Shown: one piece after another, positions 30,645 through 40,790 of the stretch | Layout: every line of letters starts with the position of its first letter | Position numbering within the stretch: position 1 is the stretch's first letter | The notes under the pieces: model-generated | The model's database searches: none | The model's input: the letters and a program-made list of their open reading frames with translations, nothing else | Told to the model about the DNA's origin: nothing | Position numbers and translations under genes: made by a program | Assembly: GCA_023512835.1 (NCBI GenBank) | Contig: CM042084.1 | Coordinates: forward strand, 50,143,609 to 50,207,608 | Direction: 5' to 3' | Length of the DNA: 64,000 bases | Origin: Taxillus chinensis | Taxonomy: Eukaryota > Streptophyta > Magnoliopsida > Santalales > Loranthaceae

Positions 30645-32328
30645 TGTCACGCCCTGGATTTCCCACCCAAAGAAACCAATTCGTGACTCCCTTTTACCCA
30701 TGCTGTGGATAAGGCGTTGAAGTGAAATAACTCCATACAGGGTCATAAGCCACATCAGAAATTCACCAATGCAAAACAAATGACTTTATTAGATTTGAAA
30801 CACAATGTCAACAAAGCAAGCATGCCTGTATTACAATCGAGTCTCCTTTACAATATCTCCCCACTGGGGTTACAAGGCCTCACAAAAATAATATTACACA
30901 AATAACGTTAAACAAGCCACAAAACGGAACTGACTTCCACCTTGGTGTTCCCACCTAACGCCTGTAGATTACTGAAAGAAAACACATCACAGTAGGAGGG
31001 ATGAGCAACCACAGCTCAGTAGGGATCATGTCTCCCCAACCCATCCCATGCTCCTAGCATCTACATGAGGGCGTGCACAGGTGCAGTGTCGTGGCAGTAC
31101 TATTTGAACAGGTATAATCACTTTTAAAAACATGTCAACATAGCCACACAGGCTCCATTTTTACAACCACATAGGCTCACAAATCTGCCACGGGCTTCCA
31201 CAACCACCAGGCTTCACATAACCAGTCACGGGCTTCCACAGCCACCGGGCTTCACATAACCACGGGCTTCCACAGCCACCGGGCATAAAACCAAAGATAT
31301 AACATACATCAGTGACACATGCATAATATCAAACACTTAACTTGCATAGCCACACAGGCATAAAACCAAACACATAACATACATCAGTCACACAGGCATA
31401 ATATCAAACACTTAACTTGCATAGCCACACAGGCATAAAACCAAACACATAACATGCATCAGTCACACAAGCATAATATCAAGCAATAAGCCATTGAAGG
31501 CCAACATCCATATAGGCGATCACACCTATATGGATTTACATATAAATATATATATCTAGATAACCACAGATCACCTACCACAAGGCCTAAACCCTGGGAT
31601 AGGTTCAGGGAACAGGACAAAACCACTACCTCTGGAAGATCTTTCACGCTCTTGCTTCCACGCCTAGCGCTGTCCAACCACAGAAATGACAACGGCAGCC
31701 ACGATCTGGAGCTCTCTCTCTCTCTCTCTCTCAACCTCCCTCTCTCTCTCTGCGACGGCTACGGTGGAAGAACCCTAAAACCACAACACAAAGGGGCTCC
31801 TCCTCCTTATATAGACACCTCAACATCAAAATGATATAGTTTTGATTAAGTGAACCTAGCATCAAAACAACATAGTTTTGATGGAACAGGCTACAACCTT
31901 CCCGCATCGACACAAGACAAAATACCCATAATTCCAACATGCCTCTTTGGGAAAAGATTACTAGAATAACAAAACCAAGGTGATGATGCAAAAACATGGC
32001 TACACGCCATAATGCACATGATATCCCCATATCATGTGCAGCTCCAATTAATGTGAAATTCTTCCCTAGGGTTCCTTGTATCATGTAGAAGGCAGGCATA
32101 CAATAATCTTCTTGCACGTGAAATCCCCATATCATGTGCATTGTCACGTACACCTCCCAAAGGTTCCCTCTTGGGCTCATCTCTTACCTCAAACTTGCCC
32201 ATCAACAAACAAGGTGTTTTAGCTAAAGTGTGTGGGAAGAAAACTCCTTAAAACCCTACAATTTCCACCCCAAAAGATAAAACTGTGACTAACTCCTCAC
32301 ATCCCAAAACACGGGTCATTACAATAGC
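30640..32328. other. Target-site duplication ATAGC around solo LTR
   Basis: ATAGC at 30640-30644 and 32324-32328. Removal rejoins DIENCIA with FKRKVQALKDANWLDF, the expected continuation of the Tat-type gag motif. Confidence 0.93.
30645..32323 (-). mobile_element. Tekay-type solo LTR (1679 bp) in element D gag
   Basis: Minus-strand sense: starts TGTAATGACCCGTGTTTTGG and ends CCAGGGCGTGACA. Contains the fixed-frame palindrome TGCACATGATAT-CCCC-ATATCATGTGCA (32013-32040), ATCAAAAC...GTTTTGAT motifs (31828-31882), TATATAAGG (31806-31814), GA tract, stem-loop (31506-31535), degraded minisatellite (31188-31290) and a repeated ACATAACATACATCAGTCAC word (31310-31470). No internal sequence remains. 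Confidence 0.92.
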
Positions 32329-32815
32329 ATTCAAAAGGAAGGTCCAAGCTTTGAAAGATGCCAATTGGTTAGATTTTTCTACAATGACGGGGACACCAAA
32401 TGTGAGTAGCAACCCTCTTCCAGAACACTCCAATAATGTGGCTAGTATCGAGACTGAAGGACAATTGACGAAGGTGTATTTGTTTCAATTGCTACAAGAA
32501 CAAGGATATGTATGAGCCCAAGACATACCAGGCAGGAGGGGGGTAAATATGGAAAAATAATGCCCATACCACAAGATGTCACGAGGACATGACATCGAAG
32601 AATGTAGTGAGTTTTCCGAGGTGGTGCAAAAACTCATGGACCAAAGGATGATCGAATTCTCCAAGGAAGAGACAGACAATCAAAGCCACATGATCCAAGG
32701 ACATGTCATACAAATCATCATGGGTGATAACATCCCTTGTCTTGAACGTTAAGACTCCAGAAATCTCACTACTGCCACATGGAATCAAGCCTCTCACTAT
32801 ACATGATGCAAATCT
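32329..32815 (+). pseudogene. Element D gag C-terminal continuation
   Basis: FKRKVQALKDANWLDFSTMTG continues the CDYH-type motif. QLTKVYLFQLLQEQGYV follows, then frameshifted remnants (CPRHDIEECSEFSEVVQKLMDQRMIEFSKEE) and LPHGIKPLTIHDANL. This part normally links Gag and protease in Tat elements. The TRIM LTR interrupts it at 32816. Confidence 0.7.
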
Positions 32816-33012
32816 TGTAGAGTCTAAGGACTTGGCAAGTCCCACATCGGCTGGGGAGGAGAATGAAGGGTGCCTCTTAAGAGGGCGTGGAGACCTCTCC
32901 TAGCACGAGGCCTTATGGGGTGCCTGTGTGGCACTACCAAGAACAAAACCGGGGATTGGGCTTGGGCCCTAAACCGAACAATATCATGCTATGGGAGACT
33001 TGGGCTGTTACA
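32816..33012 (+). mobile_element. TRIM-type solo LTR (197 bp)
   Basis: Begins TGTAGAGTCTAAGG, includes AAGTCCCACATCGGCTGGGG and GAGGAGAATGAAGGGTGCC, and ends GACTTGGGCTGTTACA. AATCT flanks both sides (32811-32815 and 33013-33017). Small plant elements (TRIMs) with LTRs containing TCCCACATCGG and ending GGGCTGTTACA before a tRNA-Met primer site are well known; the length and TSD fit a solo LTR of that class. Confidence 0.82.
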
Positions 33013-33351
33013 AATCTTGTGCCAGACAAGAAAGCAACAATAGACATTCCACAATTGCCTCATGGAATTAAGCCTCTCACCATACGTGTTCCTTCCCCTT
33101 TCCCTTACAAGATAGACAAAGCAGTCCCATGGAACTACAGCTGTGAAGTAGTCCAGGGAACCACCGTAGCAGAAAAGAAAACCAGGAGCAGTTGAGCTTA
33201 TGTCCCTGATATGACTGACAAAGCAAGGGAAGAAAAAGCTGCAAAACCTGACATTGAGCCAACACTGGAGGCAACAAAGAAAGGAGCACCGGTCACTGAA
33301 GAAGTGACCACAGAATTTCTAAAACTCATAAAGTAGAGCGAGTATAATATT
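33013..33351 (+). pseudogene. Element D gag-protease linker
   Basis: Reads DIPQLPHGIKPLTIRVPSPFPYKIDKAVPWNYSCEV, a conserved Tat linker, then a stop near 33195 and a low-complexity K/E/T/P region (DKAREEKAAKPDIEPTLEATKK). LPHGIKPLTI repeats the phrase found before the TRIM insertion at 32770-32800, so the host element carried a local duplication before the TRIM arrived. Confidence 0.7.
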
Positions 33352-33897
33352 GTGGATCAGCTAAGTTGCCAATTGGCTCGCATCTCGTTGCTCTCATTGA
33401 TGATGGATTCCCAACCTCACCGGGAAGCATTAATGAAGGTTCTAAGCCAAGCCTATGTTCCTCCAACCATCCCAGTGACGAATGTGGATGGACTCACCAG
33501 TAACCTCATCATGAACAACATCATCAGCTTTGGAGATGACGAGCAGCACCAGGAAGGAAAGGGGCATATAAAAGCTCTCCATACCACTGTCAAATGTAAG
33601 GAGCATACAATAGCCCGAGTACTCATTAACAACGGTTATGCCCTGAACATTATGCCCTTGCATGTACTACGACAACTTCCAATCAACGCATCCTATATGC
33701 GTCCCTGTACGACGAAGGTGTGGGCATTCGATGGCGAAAAACGTGACGTGGTGGGAACTCTGGACATTCCACTCCTAATTGGGCCAGTGACTTTTATGGT
33801 GGAATTTCAGGTGATGGACATTACGCCCTACTATAGTTGTTTATTGGAAAGACCTTGGATCCACATGGTAAGAGCACTGCCGTCAAGCCTCCACTAG
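33352..33897 (+). pseudogene. Element D protease
   Basis: LARISLLSLMMDSQPHREALMKVLSQAYVP leads to the aspartic protease: GHIKALHTTVKCKEHTIARVLI-NNG-YALNIMPLHVLRQL, then VVGTLDIPLLIGPVTFMVEFQVMDI and YYSCLLERPWIHMVRALPSSLH. The active-site aspartate is replaced: LINNG stands where LIDNG is usual in Tat elements (one G to A change, GAC to AAC). The domain order is otherwise complete. A stop at 33895 separates it from the following segment, which stays in the same frame. Confidence 0.82.
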
Positions 33898-33900
33898 AAG

Positions 33901-34290
33901 ATGAAATTTCTAATGGGGGACCAACTCATTTGCATCTCTAGAGAGACAAGTTTCCTCATCACCAAGCCAACATCAGTTCCTTATGTTGAAAACAACGAAG
34001 ATGTACCAGAATGCTCCTATCGGGCGTTTGAGATGGTGAATGTCACTTCTGCCCCAAACCATTATCTCTCAAAGGCTGCAAGAATGGTTGCAACTACCAT
34101 GATCAGACAAGGGTATAAACCAGGACAAGGATTAGGCCCAAAAGCTCAAGGGATTCAGAAATCATTGAACCTCCGACAAAATACTGAGAAGTTCGGGCTG
34201 GGCTACATGCCCACAAGAGCTGACAGACAAAGGCAAGCTGCCAAAAGGAGGGAAATCAGAATGGCAAGGTTGCAGAAAAGGCCAATATAA
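33901..34290 (+). pseudogene. Element D post-protease segment with G-patch-like motif
   Basis: A 129-codon open stretch containing ARMVATTMIRQGYKPGQGLG, KAQGIQKSLNLRQ and KFGLGYMPTRADR. The spaced glycines (GYKPGQGLGPKAQG) resemble a G-patch, an RNA-binding/helicase-partner motif that Tat/Ogre elements carry between protease and RT. A basic tail follows (RQRQAAKRREIRMARLQKRP). Role in the element is unproven. Confidence 0.7.
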
Positions 34291-34734
34291 GAAGAAAAGA
34301 GGAGTTTTCCCCCCTTACTTGTTACCTTCCGAAGTGGAGGGTTTATCCACAAAAGCCAAGCTGAAACTGAGACTGGGACTGTAGTCGCATTAGACACAGA
34401 CGAGCATGCACCAAACGAGATGATTCTAGTGGTGCGTGAGGATCCCAACCAGCCATTGAACAATTGGACCAACCTGGACCTCCCGATAATGTAATGCTTA
34501 GGGGGTGACTGGATTTATTGTATTCTATCTCAATGTCTTTTGAAGCGAACATTTATTTTTCTTAAAAGCTTTCCAATAAAATGTACCTTTTTTTCAAATC
34601 TTTCACGTTGCATTCCATTCATGACATATGCATATCATATTTGGTTACCAACTTGTCATTGTCTTATAAGCAGGTATCACAATGTCAATGAAAACATCAT
34701 ATACAAAAGCGAAATGAGATACCTAAGATTTGAC
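34291..34734 (+). other. Protease-RT spacer of element D
   Basis: No sustained frame. Short recognisable bits such as EDPNQPLNNWTNLDLP (34438-34485) show it is a decayed linker of the pol polyprotein. Confidence 0.5.
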
Positions 34735-35800
34735 CAAAGTTCAAATTGGGAGCAGCCAGTGTTTGAAGCTGATGAGAATGAGGTATAGGAGACACCCAAG
34801 CTACCGGGAGAGATCATACGCCTATTGGAAAGAGACAATCGATTATCTATTCCAAGTGAAGACCCAGTAGAAACAGTGAATTTGGGGATGGCAGCCGAAC
34901 CAAAAGAATTGAGGGTGGGGTCTTTAATCACAGCCGACATCAAAAATCAATTAATTGAGCTATTAAGAAGCTACATAGATGTTTTTACATGGTCATATCA
35001 AGATATGCCGGGATTAGACATAGACATAGAGCAACATCACATACTAGTGAAGCTAAAGTGCAAGCCATCGACAAAAATTGTGAAGAATGAGACCGGAGAT
35101 GCTCTTAAAGATTAAAGAAGAAGTTAAAAAGCAATGGGATGCGGGGTTTCCTAAGTGTCTCCCACTATCCAGAATGGGTGAGCAACGTTGTACCAGTACT
35201 GAAGAAAGGAAGAAAAGTCCGCATGTATGTCGATTATCGAGATTTGAATTGGGCCAGCCCGAAAGATAATTTCCCGCTTCCTCGCATTGATACCTTAGTG
35301 GATAACACAGCAAAACATGCCCTATTCTCATTCATGGATGGCTTCTCAGGCTACAATCAGATTCGTATGGCCCCCGAACACAAGGAGAGGACCACGTTTA
35401 CGACACTTTGGGGCACGTTCGTTATAATGTGATGCCTTTTAGTCCAAGAATCTGGGACAACCTATCGGCGAGCTATGGTGACCCTATTTCACGACATGAT
35501 GCATAAAGAAGTTGAGGTCTATGTGGATGACATGATAGCTAAATCGCGGAGTCCTGAAGATCATATTGAAGTACTCCGTAAGCTTTTCAATAGGCTATGG
35601 AAATATCAATTCAAATTTAACCCCAAAAAATGCACTTTTGGAGCCATGTCGGGAAAACTGTTAGACTTCATCGTGAGCCACAAAGGAGTGAAAATTGATC
35701 CAGATAAAGTTCGAGCTATCCAAGAGATGCCCCCACCGCGAACCATCAAGGAGGTCAGAGGATTCCTCGAGCGGTTGAATTACATTGCCTGATTCATTTC
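34735..35800 (+). pseudogene. Element D reverse transcriptase
   Basis: KELRVGSLITADIKNQLIELLRSYIDVFTWSYQDMPGLD, then a frameshift near 35095-35140. KQWDAGFLSVSHYPEWVSNVVPVLKKGRKVRMYVDYRDLN-class blocks follow, split across frames, with NFPLPRIDTLVD, FSFMDGFSGYNQIRMAPEH and TTFTTLWGTF. The MPFGLKNAG block is destroyed by a local double shift with TGA at 35430. The catalytic YVDDMIAKS is intact (about 35518-35544), followed by RLWKYQFKFNPKKCTFG and GVKIDPDKVRAIQEM. TGA at 35790 sits where CGA (RFIS) is expected. Confidence 0.85.
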
Positions 35801-35804
35801 ACAA

Positions 35805-36350
35805 TTGACGACCAAATGCGAACCCATTTTCAAGACATTACAGAAGAATAACCTCGAAATTTGGAATGACAAGTGTCAAGAAGCCTTTGACAGGATCAAG
35901 CAATATCTGTCCAATCCACCTGTTTTGGTCCCTCCAATACTAGACAGACCTCTGATCTTATACTTGACTGTCCAGGAGTCATCAACAGGTTGTGTCTTAG
36001 GGCAACATGATTCTACAGGCAAGAAGGAGCGGGCCATTTATTATCTCAGCAAGAAGTTCACCATCAATGAAACGAACTATATACCATTGGAAAAGACATG
36101 TTGTGCCCTTGTTTGGATAACAAGAAGATTGAGGCAGTACACTCTTTATCATACTACATGGCTGATTTCGAGGCATGATCCGCTCAAATATCTCTTGGAA
36201 AAGCCATCCATCTCTGGAAGAATCGCCAAATGGCAACTGATCTTGTCGGAATATGATATCATCTACGTGCCTCAAAAAGCCATAAAAAGAAGTGCAATAG
36301 CTGATTACTTGGCAGAAAGAGCACTAGAAGACAATGAGCCCATGACTATT
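35805..36350 (+). pseudogene. Element D first RNase H
   Basis: IFKTLQKNNLEIWNDKCQEAFDRIKQYL, PPVLVPPILDRPLILYLTVQESSTGCVLGQHD, ERAIYYLSKKFTINETNYIPLEKTCCALVW and LISRHDPLKYLLEKPSISGRIAKW, then KRSAIADYLAERAL. This is the Ty3/gypsy-type RNase H plus connection of the Tat group, in which the first block is LYLTV instead of the usual D-containing form. Open through this stretch. Confidence 0.82.
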
Positions 36351-36389
36351 GGCTTTTCAGATGAGCACATCAACGTCATTACGGCCGAA

Positions 36390-36720
36390 GTATCAGACAT
36401 ATGGACTATGTGGTTTAATGGAGCCTCCAGTTTCTTGGGGCACGGCGTTGGGGCCATCCTAATATCCCCAAAAGGCAAACATTTCCCAATGGCGGCAAAG
36501 TTAACCTTCCCTTGTACCAACAATGTAGCAGAATATGAGGCATGTGTGATGGGACTTAAACTTATGAGTGTTTGGAGATTCTGTGCTTGTCATATTCCAA
36601 GTAAGAGGAGAATGGGAAACTCGGAACTACAAATTAATCTCATATCGGAAGCATGTTGCAAAGTTAGCTGAGCAGTTTGAAGACATCACATTCGAGCATA
36701 TGCCTAGGGAATACAATCAG
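36390..36720 (+). pseudogene. Element D second (archaeal-type) RNase H
   Basis: WTMWFNGASSFLGHGVGAILISPKGKHFPMA and AEYEACVMGLKLM, then a frameshift and short deletion near 36563-36568, then FGDSVLVIFQVRGEWETRNYKL and FEHMPREYNQIPNALATLAS. A second RNase H of this class defines Tat elements. The first catalytic aspartate of FDGAS is N here (GAT to AAT). The E of AEYEA and D of GDS remain. Confidence 0.82.
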
Positions 36721-38157
36721 ATTCCTAATGCACTGGCAACTCTAGCCTCCCTCCTTCGACTAGACACAAAATTGGAAGTACAGTCTTTCGATATTCGCAT
36801 ACAAGATACTCCTGCATATTGTATGGCCATTGAAGAAAATACCGAGGAAAAGCCTTGGTATGATGACATCAGACAGTATTTACTCAAGCAAGAATACCCA
36901 GCAGAGGCCTCTGAGTCTGATAAAAGAAATATCCGAAGGACGGCATCCAATTACTACCTTGATAGTCGCATTCTATATAAGCGAAATCATGACATGGTGT
37001 TATTGCGGTGTGTGGCAAAAGAAGAGTCGACACAAATAATGAAAGAAGTGCATGAAGGGGAATGCAGTTTACATGCAAATGGACATACATTAACAAGACA
37101 AATCATGCGAACGGGCTATTATTGGGTCACCATGGAAAAAGATTGTATTGAATATGTGTGCAAATGCCACAAGTGCCAAATTTATGGTGGTAAGATTCAG
37201 GTACCTCCATGCAAGCTACATGTGATGGTTTCCCCATGGCCTTTCTCACTTTGGGATATCGACGTTATCGGACTAATATCTCCGAAAGCATCCAATTGTC
37301 ACTGCTTCATCTTAGTGGCCATCGATTGTTTCACCAAGTGGGTAGAAGCAGCATCCTATGCTAATGTCACACATACTGTGGTGTTTAAATTTCTGCGGAA
37401 CAACATCATATGTTGATACAGGCTTCCTGAGCAGATCATAACGGACAATGCCGCCAATCTGAACAGTCGAATGATGGGTAAGTTATGTGAAACATACAAA
37501 ATCCAACACCGCAACTCCACTCCCTATCGCCCCAAGATGAATGGAGCAGTTGAAGCAGCTAAAAAGAATATCAAGAACATTATTAGAAAGATGACCGAAA
37601 CATACAAAGATTGGCACGAGAAGCTACCATATGCTTTGCATGCTTATCGCACCTCGGTACGAACATCAATTGGGGCAACTCCATTTTCTTTGGTCTATGG
37701 TATGGAGGCAGTCTTACCTATCGAAGTGGAGATACCTTCCCTCTGAGTTCTCAAAGATACTCAGCTTGAAGAAGCAGAATGGGCCCAAAGTCATTATGAG
37801 CAGTTGAACTTAATCAAAGGCAAATGCTTGGCAGTTGTTTGTAGAGGACAACTATATCAACAGAGAATGATGAACAACTACAATAAAAAGGTAAAGCTTA
37901 GAAGCTTTCAAGAGGGTGATCTCATCCTCAAGAAAATTTTACCAATTCAACACGACCATAGAGGCAAGTGGACTCCCAATTATGAAGGCCCATATGTTGT
38001 GAAGAAAGCATTCTCAGAAGGCACATTGATCCTTGCCAGAATGGATGGTGATGAGCTCCCTAACCCAGTGAATAGCGATGCAGTGAAAAGGTTCTATGCT
38101 TTACTCTTTCGTCGTCCAAACGAGGAGTTACTTAATCCTTCTTCCTGGGCATGGTAG
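36721..38157 (+). pseudogene. Element D integrase
   Basis: ASNYYLDSRILYKRNHDMVLLRCV precedes the zinc domain (EVHEGECSLHANGHTLTRQ, VCKCHKCQ). Core: D in LWDIDVIGLISPK, TGA at 37414 (from CGA), D in ITDNAANLNSRMM and E in MNGAVEAAKKNIK. TGA at 37744 (from CGA) breaks EIPSL-VLKDTQ. The C-terminus RSFQEGDLILKKIL, GKWTPNYEGPYVVKKAF and PVNSDAVKRFYA ends at a TAG at 38155. No chromodomain follows, as expected for Tat. Confidence 0.85.
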
Positions 38158-39704
38158 GAATAAAGCATGACGGCAACGAGCGGACTTGGTGAAAACCCAA
38201 AAGGGCACCAAGGGTAAAATACAAAGCTTCAACAATAGACAAAGAAGCAAACAAAGGCGGACTTGGTGAAAACCTGAAAGGGCACCAAGGGTAAAATACA
38301 AAGCCAAAAATAAATCCTGAAGGGTGAAATCAGTTAGAATCTAAAAGGATCAAGATCGCATAAAACAGGGTCCTTTGCAAACAATGGAAACAACACCATC
38401 TAAAAACAGCAGCTGCAAACGGTGGAAGACTTGGTCAAACCTAAGGCACACTCGAATCAAATTTGTACATTATGCTTTTAAAGACTTGTAATTCTGTTTA
38501 TCAGATTATAACAATGAGGCACTTTTTATGATATAAATATGTTTTGTGGAATTAAACCAACAAAAATCCTATTTTATATCCCTAATCATGTTTTATTATC
38601 TTCATTTCACATTTAATTAGAATATTTTAAATCCCCGGTAAGCTCCTTTGGCATTGCCTTATGGGTATGGTCAAGCTCAAAAATCCCCAAACAAGTCAAG
38701 TTCCTCAACTCAGAGTATGAATATCTCCATGGAGTGCGAACATCCCCAGCGAAGCCGTCAAGTCAAGCTCCTTAACACGGTGAAGTTAAGTGAAACAAGC
38801 CCTCCGTCCACGAAAGGGAGTTCAATCCCTAGCAAAGATAGAATGGTTCCCCAACAAGCTAGATGTCAGCCAAAATCTCCAGTAGCATGGAGACACCATA
38901 TTGGATCATTCACAATACATTTCACTATGCATTCCTGTATACACCACATTGCATTTCATGCATACATTCAGCATATTCTGCAATTTCAGGAATGTCATCG
39001 GCTTTGAAGATCCCAAGTACTCTTCCTCAGAAAGCTTCTCATCAAGCCCTACTAGCTTCCTTTGTCTAACTCTACAAGACCTTCTTTACAATTTCCCCAA
39101 GCTCTAAAAGCACTCTTTTGACACTCGAACAAACTTCTTCCCTTTTTGGGTAACCTCGTAGAGCGATCTAATTGAGTGAACTCATAGAGGGAGCCCATAT
39201 ACCTTCTTCAACAATCATGCACCCTTGTCTAGGCCTTGGATGCCTTTTTAATTCTTGTTAGGCTTCGAATACTTTCTCCATTCCTGTTAGGCCTTGGATG
39301 CCTTTTCAATTTCTGTTAGGCCTTGCTTGCCTTTTCCATTTTTGTTGGGCCTTGCTTGCCTCTTTCAAATTCTATTGGGCCTTGCTTGCCTTTTCCATTT
39401 CTGTTAGGCCTTGCTTGCCTTTTCTATTTTTGTTAGGCCTTGCCTGCCTCTTTTAATTTTTGTTAGGCCTTGCCTGCCTTTTCAATTTCTGTTAGGCCCT
39501 GCTAGCCTTTTCCATTTTTGTTAGGCCTTGCTTGCCTTTTCCATTTCTTAGGCCTTGCTTGCCTTTTTTAATTCGTTAGGCCTTGCTTGCCTTTTCCATT
39601 TGTTAAGCCTTGGATGCCTTTTTAATTCCTATTAGGCCTTAGATGCCTCATCATAATTATTCAAGTCCACCAACCAAGAATCTCTTTTTCATTTTGGGGG
39701 ACAG
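38158..39704 (+). other. 3' untranslated region of element D
   Basis: Includes a direct duplication of GGACTTGGTGAAAACC...GGGCACCAAGGGTAAAATACAAAG (38186-38220 and 38259-38303), a phrase typical of this place in Tat/Ogre elements. Then an AT-rich stretch (38460-38640), another stretch without clear features (38640-39220), and the tandem array described next. It ends in CATTTTGGGGGACA (39690-39704), a likely polypurine tract. Confidence 0.65.
39224..39655 (+). repeat. Tandem repeat, GTTAGGCCTTGCTTGCC units
   Basis: More than a dozen imperfect units of about 25-31 bp built on GTTAGGCCTTGCTTGCCTTT plus a variable TCCATTTCT tail. It lies in the 3' region of element D, where Tat/Ogre elements commonly carry such arrays. 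No coding role. Confidence 0.85.
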
Positions 39705-40107
39705 ACCCAACCATCGCATTCTACTCTTCCTCCTGTGTAAGGTAAGTTAGGTAAGTGCTCCAACTCATCCAAAATGATTCCCTCTGTTTCAAGCCCCCAA
39801 AGTGCCCCAAGACCAACACCAAGTGATAGAGGAGGAAATTTGGAGATCAACGCACTTGACCGAGCTCAATTCCAATGTAAAACGAAAAAGTTATGGCCAA
39901 AACAATTTTCGTCAGAAAAAGTCAAACTTGCCAAAAGATGGTCAATGCCCCTTGTCAAAGGATCTGAAAATGTGATTATCTGACATTCCACAAAATGACT
40001 ATTTAAGCGAATACGAAGCTTCCCGAATAATTTCCCAAAGTTCGTCCATTTTAGCATTTTGGGTGGGGGTAAAAAGGTAATTAATAATTAAAAAAATCAA
40101 ATCTGGA

Positions 40108-40250
40108 ACATCATGTTCAAATCCGAACATCAAAGTCAAATCCAGATCATCAAGGTCAAATCCAGAACATCAAGGTCAAATCCGGAGCATCAAAGTCAAA
40201 TCCAGAACATCAAAGTCAAATCCGGAGCAAAAGGTCAAATTTGAGACATC
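40108..40250 (+). repeat. Short tandem repeat, TCAAATCCAGAACATCAAGG units
   Basis: About six units of 19-20 bp, from TCAAATCCGAACATC at 40116 to AGGTCAAATTTGAGACATC at 40230-40248. It merges into the next, longer array. Confidence 0.8.
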
Positions 40251-40790
40251 ACTGGTCTAGACTAAGCTCCCACTGATACGGAGTAAGGATCCAAGCCAAT
40301 ATTGATCCGGACTAAGGGCTCCACTGATACGGAGCAAGGATCGGAGACATCACTGGTCCGGACTAAGCTCCCACTGACACGGAGTAAGGATCCGAGCCTT
40401 CCATTGATACGGACTAAGGGCTCCACTGATACGGAGTAAGGATCCGAGCCAACATTGATCTGGACTAAGCTCCCACTAATACGGACTAAGGATCCGAGCC
40501 AACATTGATTCGAACTAAGGGCTCCACTAATACGAAGTAAGGATTTGAGCCTTCATTGATCCGGACTAAGCTTCCACTGACATGGAGTAAGGATCCGAGC
40601 CTTCCATTAATCCGAACTAAGCTCCCACTGACAAGGAATAAGGATCCGAGACATCACTGGTCCGGACTAAGCTCCCACTGATACAGAGTAAGGATCCGAG
40701 CCAATATTGATCCGAACTAAGGCCTCCACTGATACGAAATAAGCTTCAATCATCCGGAATTGCCTTCCATTGATCCGAATTTGAGCCTCC
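40250..40790 (+). repeat. Tandem array of about 50-bp units (GGATCCGAGCC...)
   Basis: Ten or so diverged units built from GGAGTAAGGATCCGAGCC, ATTGATCCGGACTAAGCTCC and CACTGATAC. A second array with the same words lies at 61320-61860, placed after the same leader, so it belongs to the Tat LTR and is not a local satellite. Confidence 0.85.
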
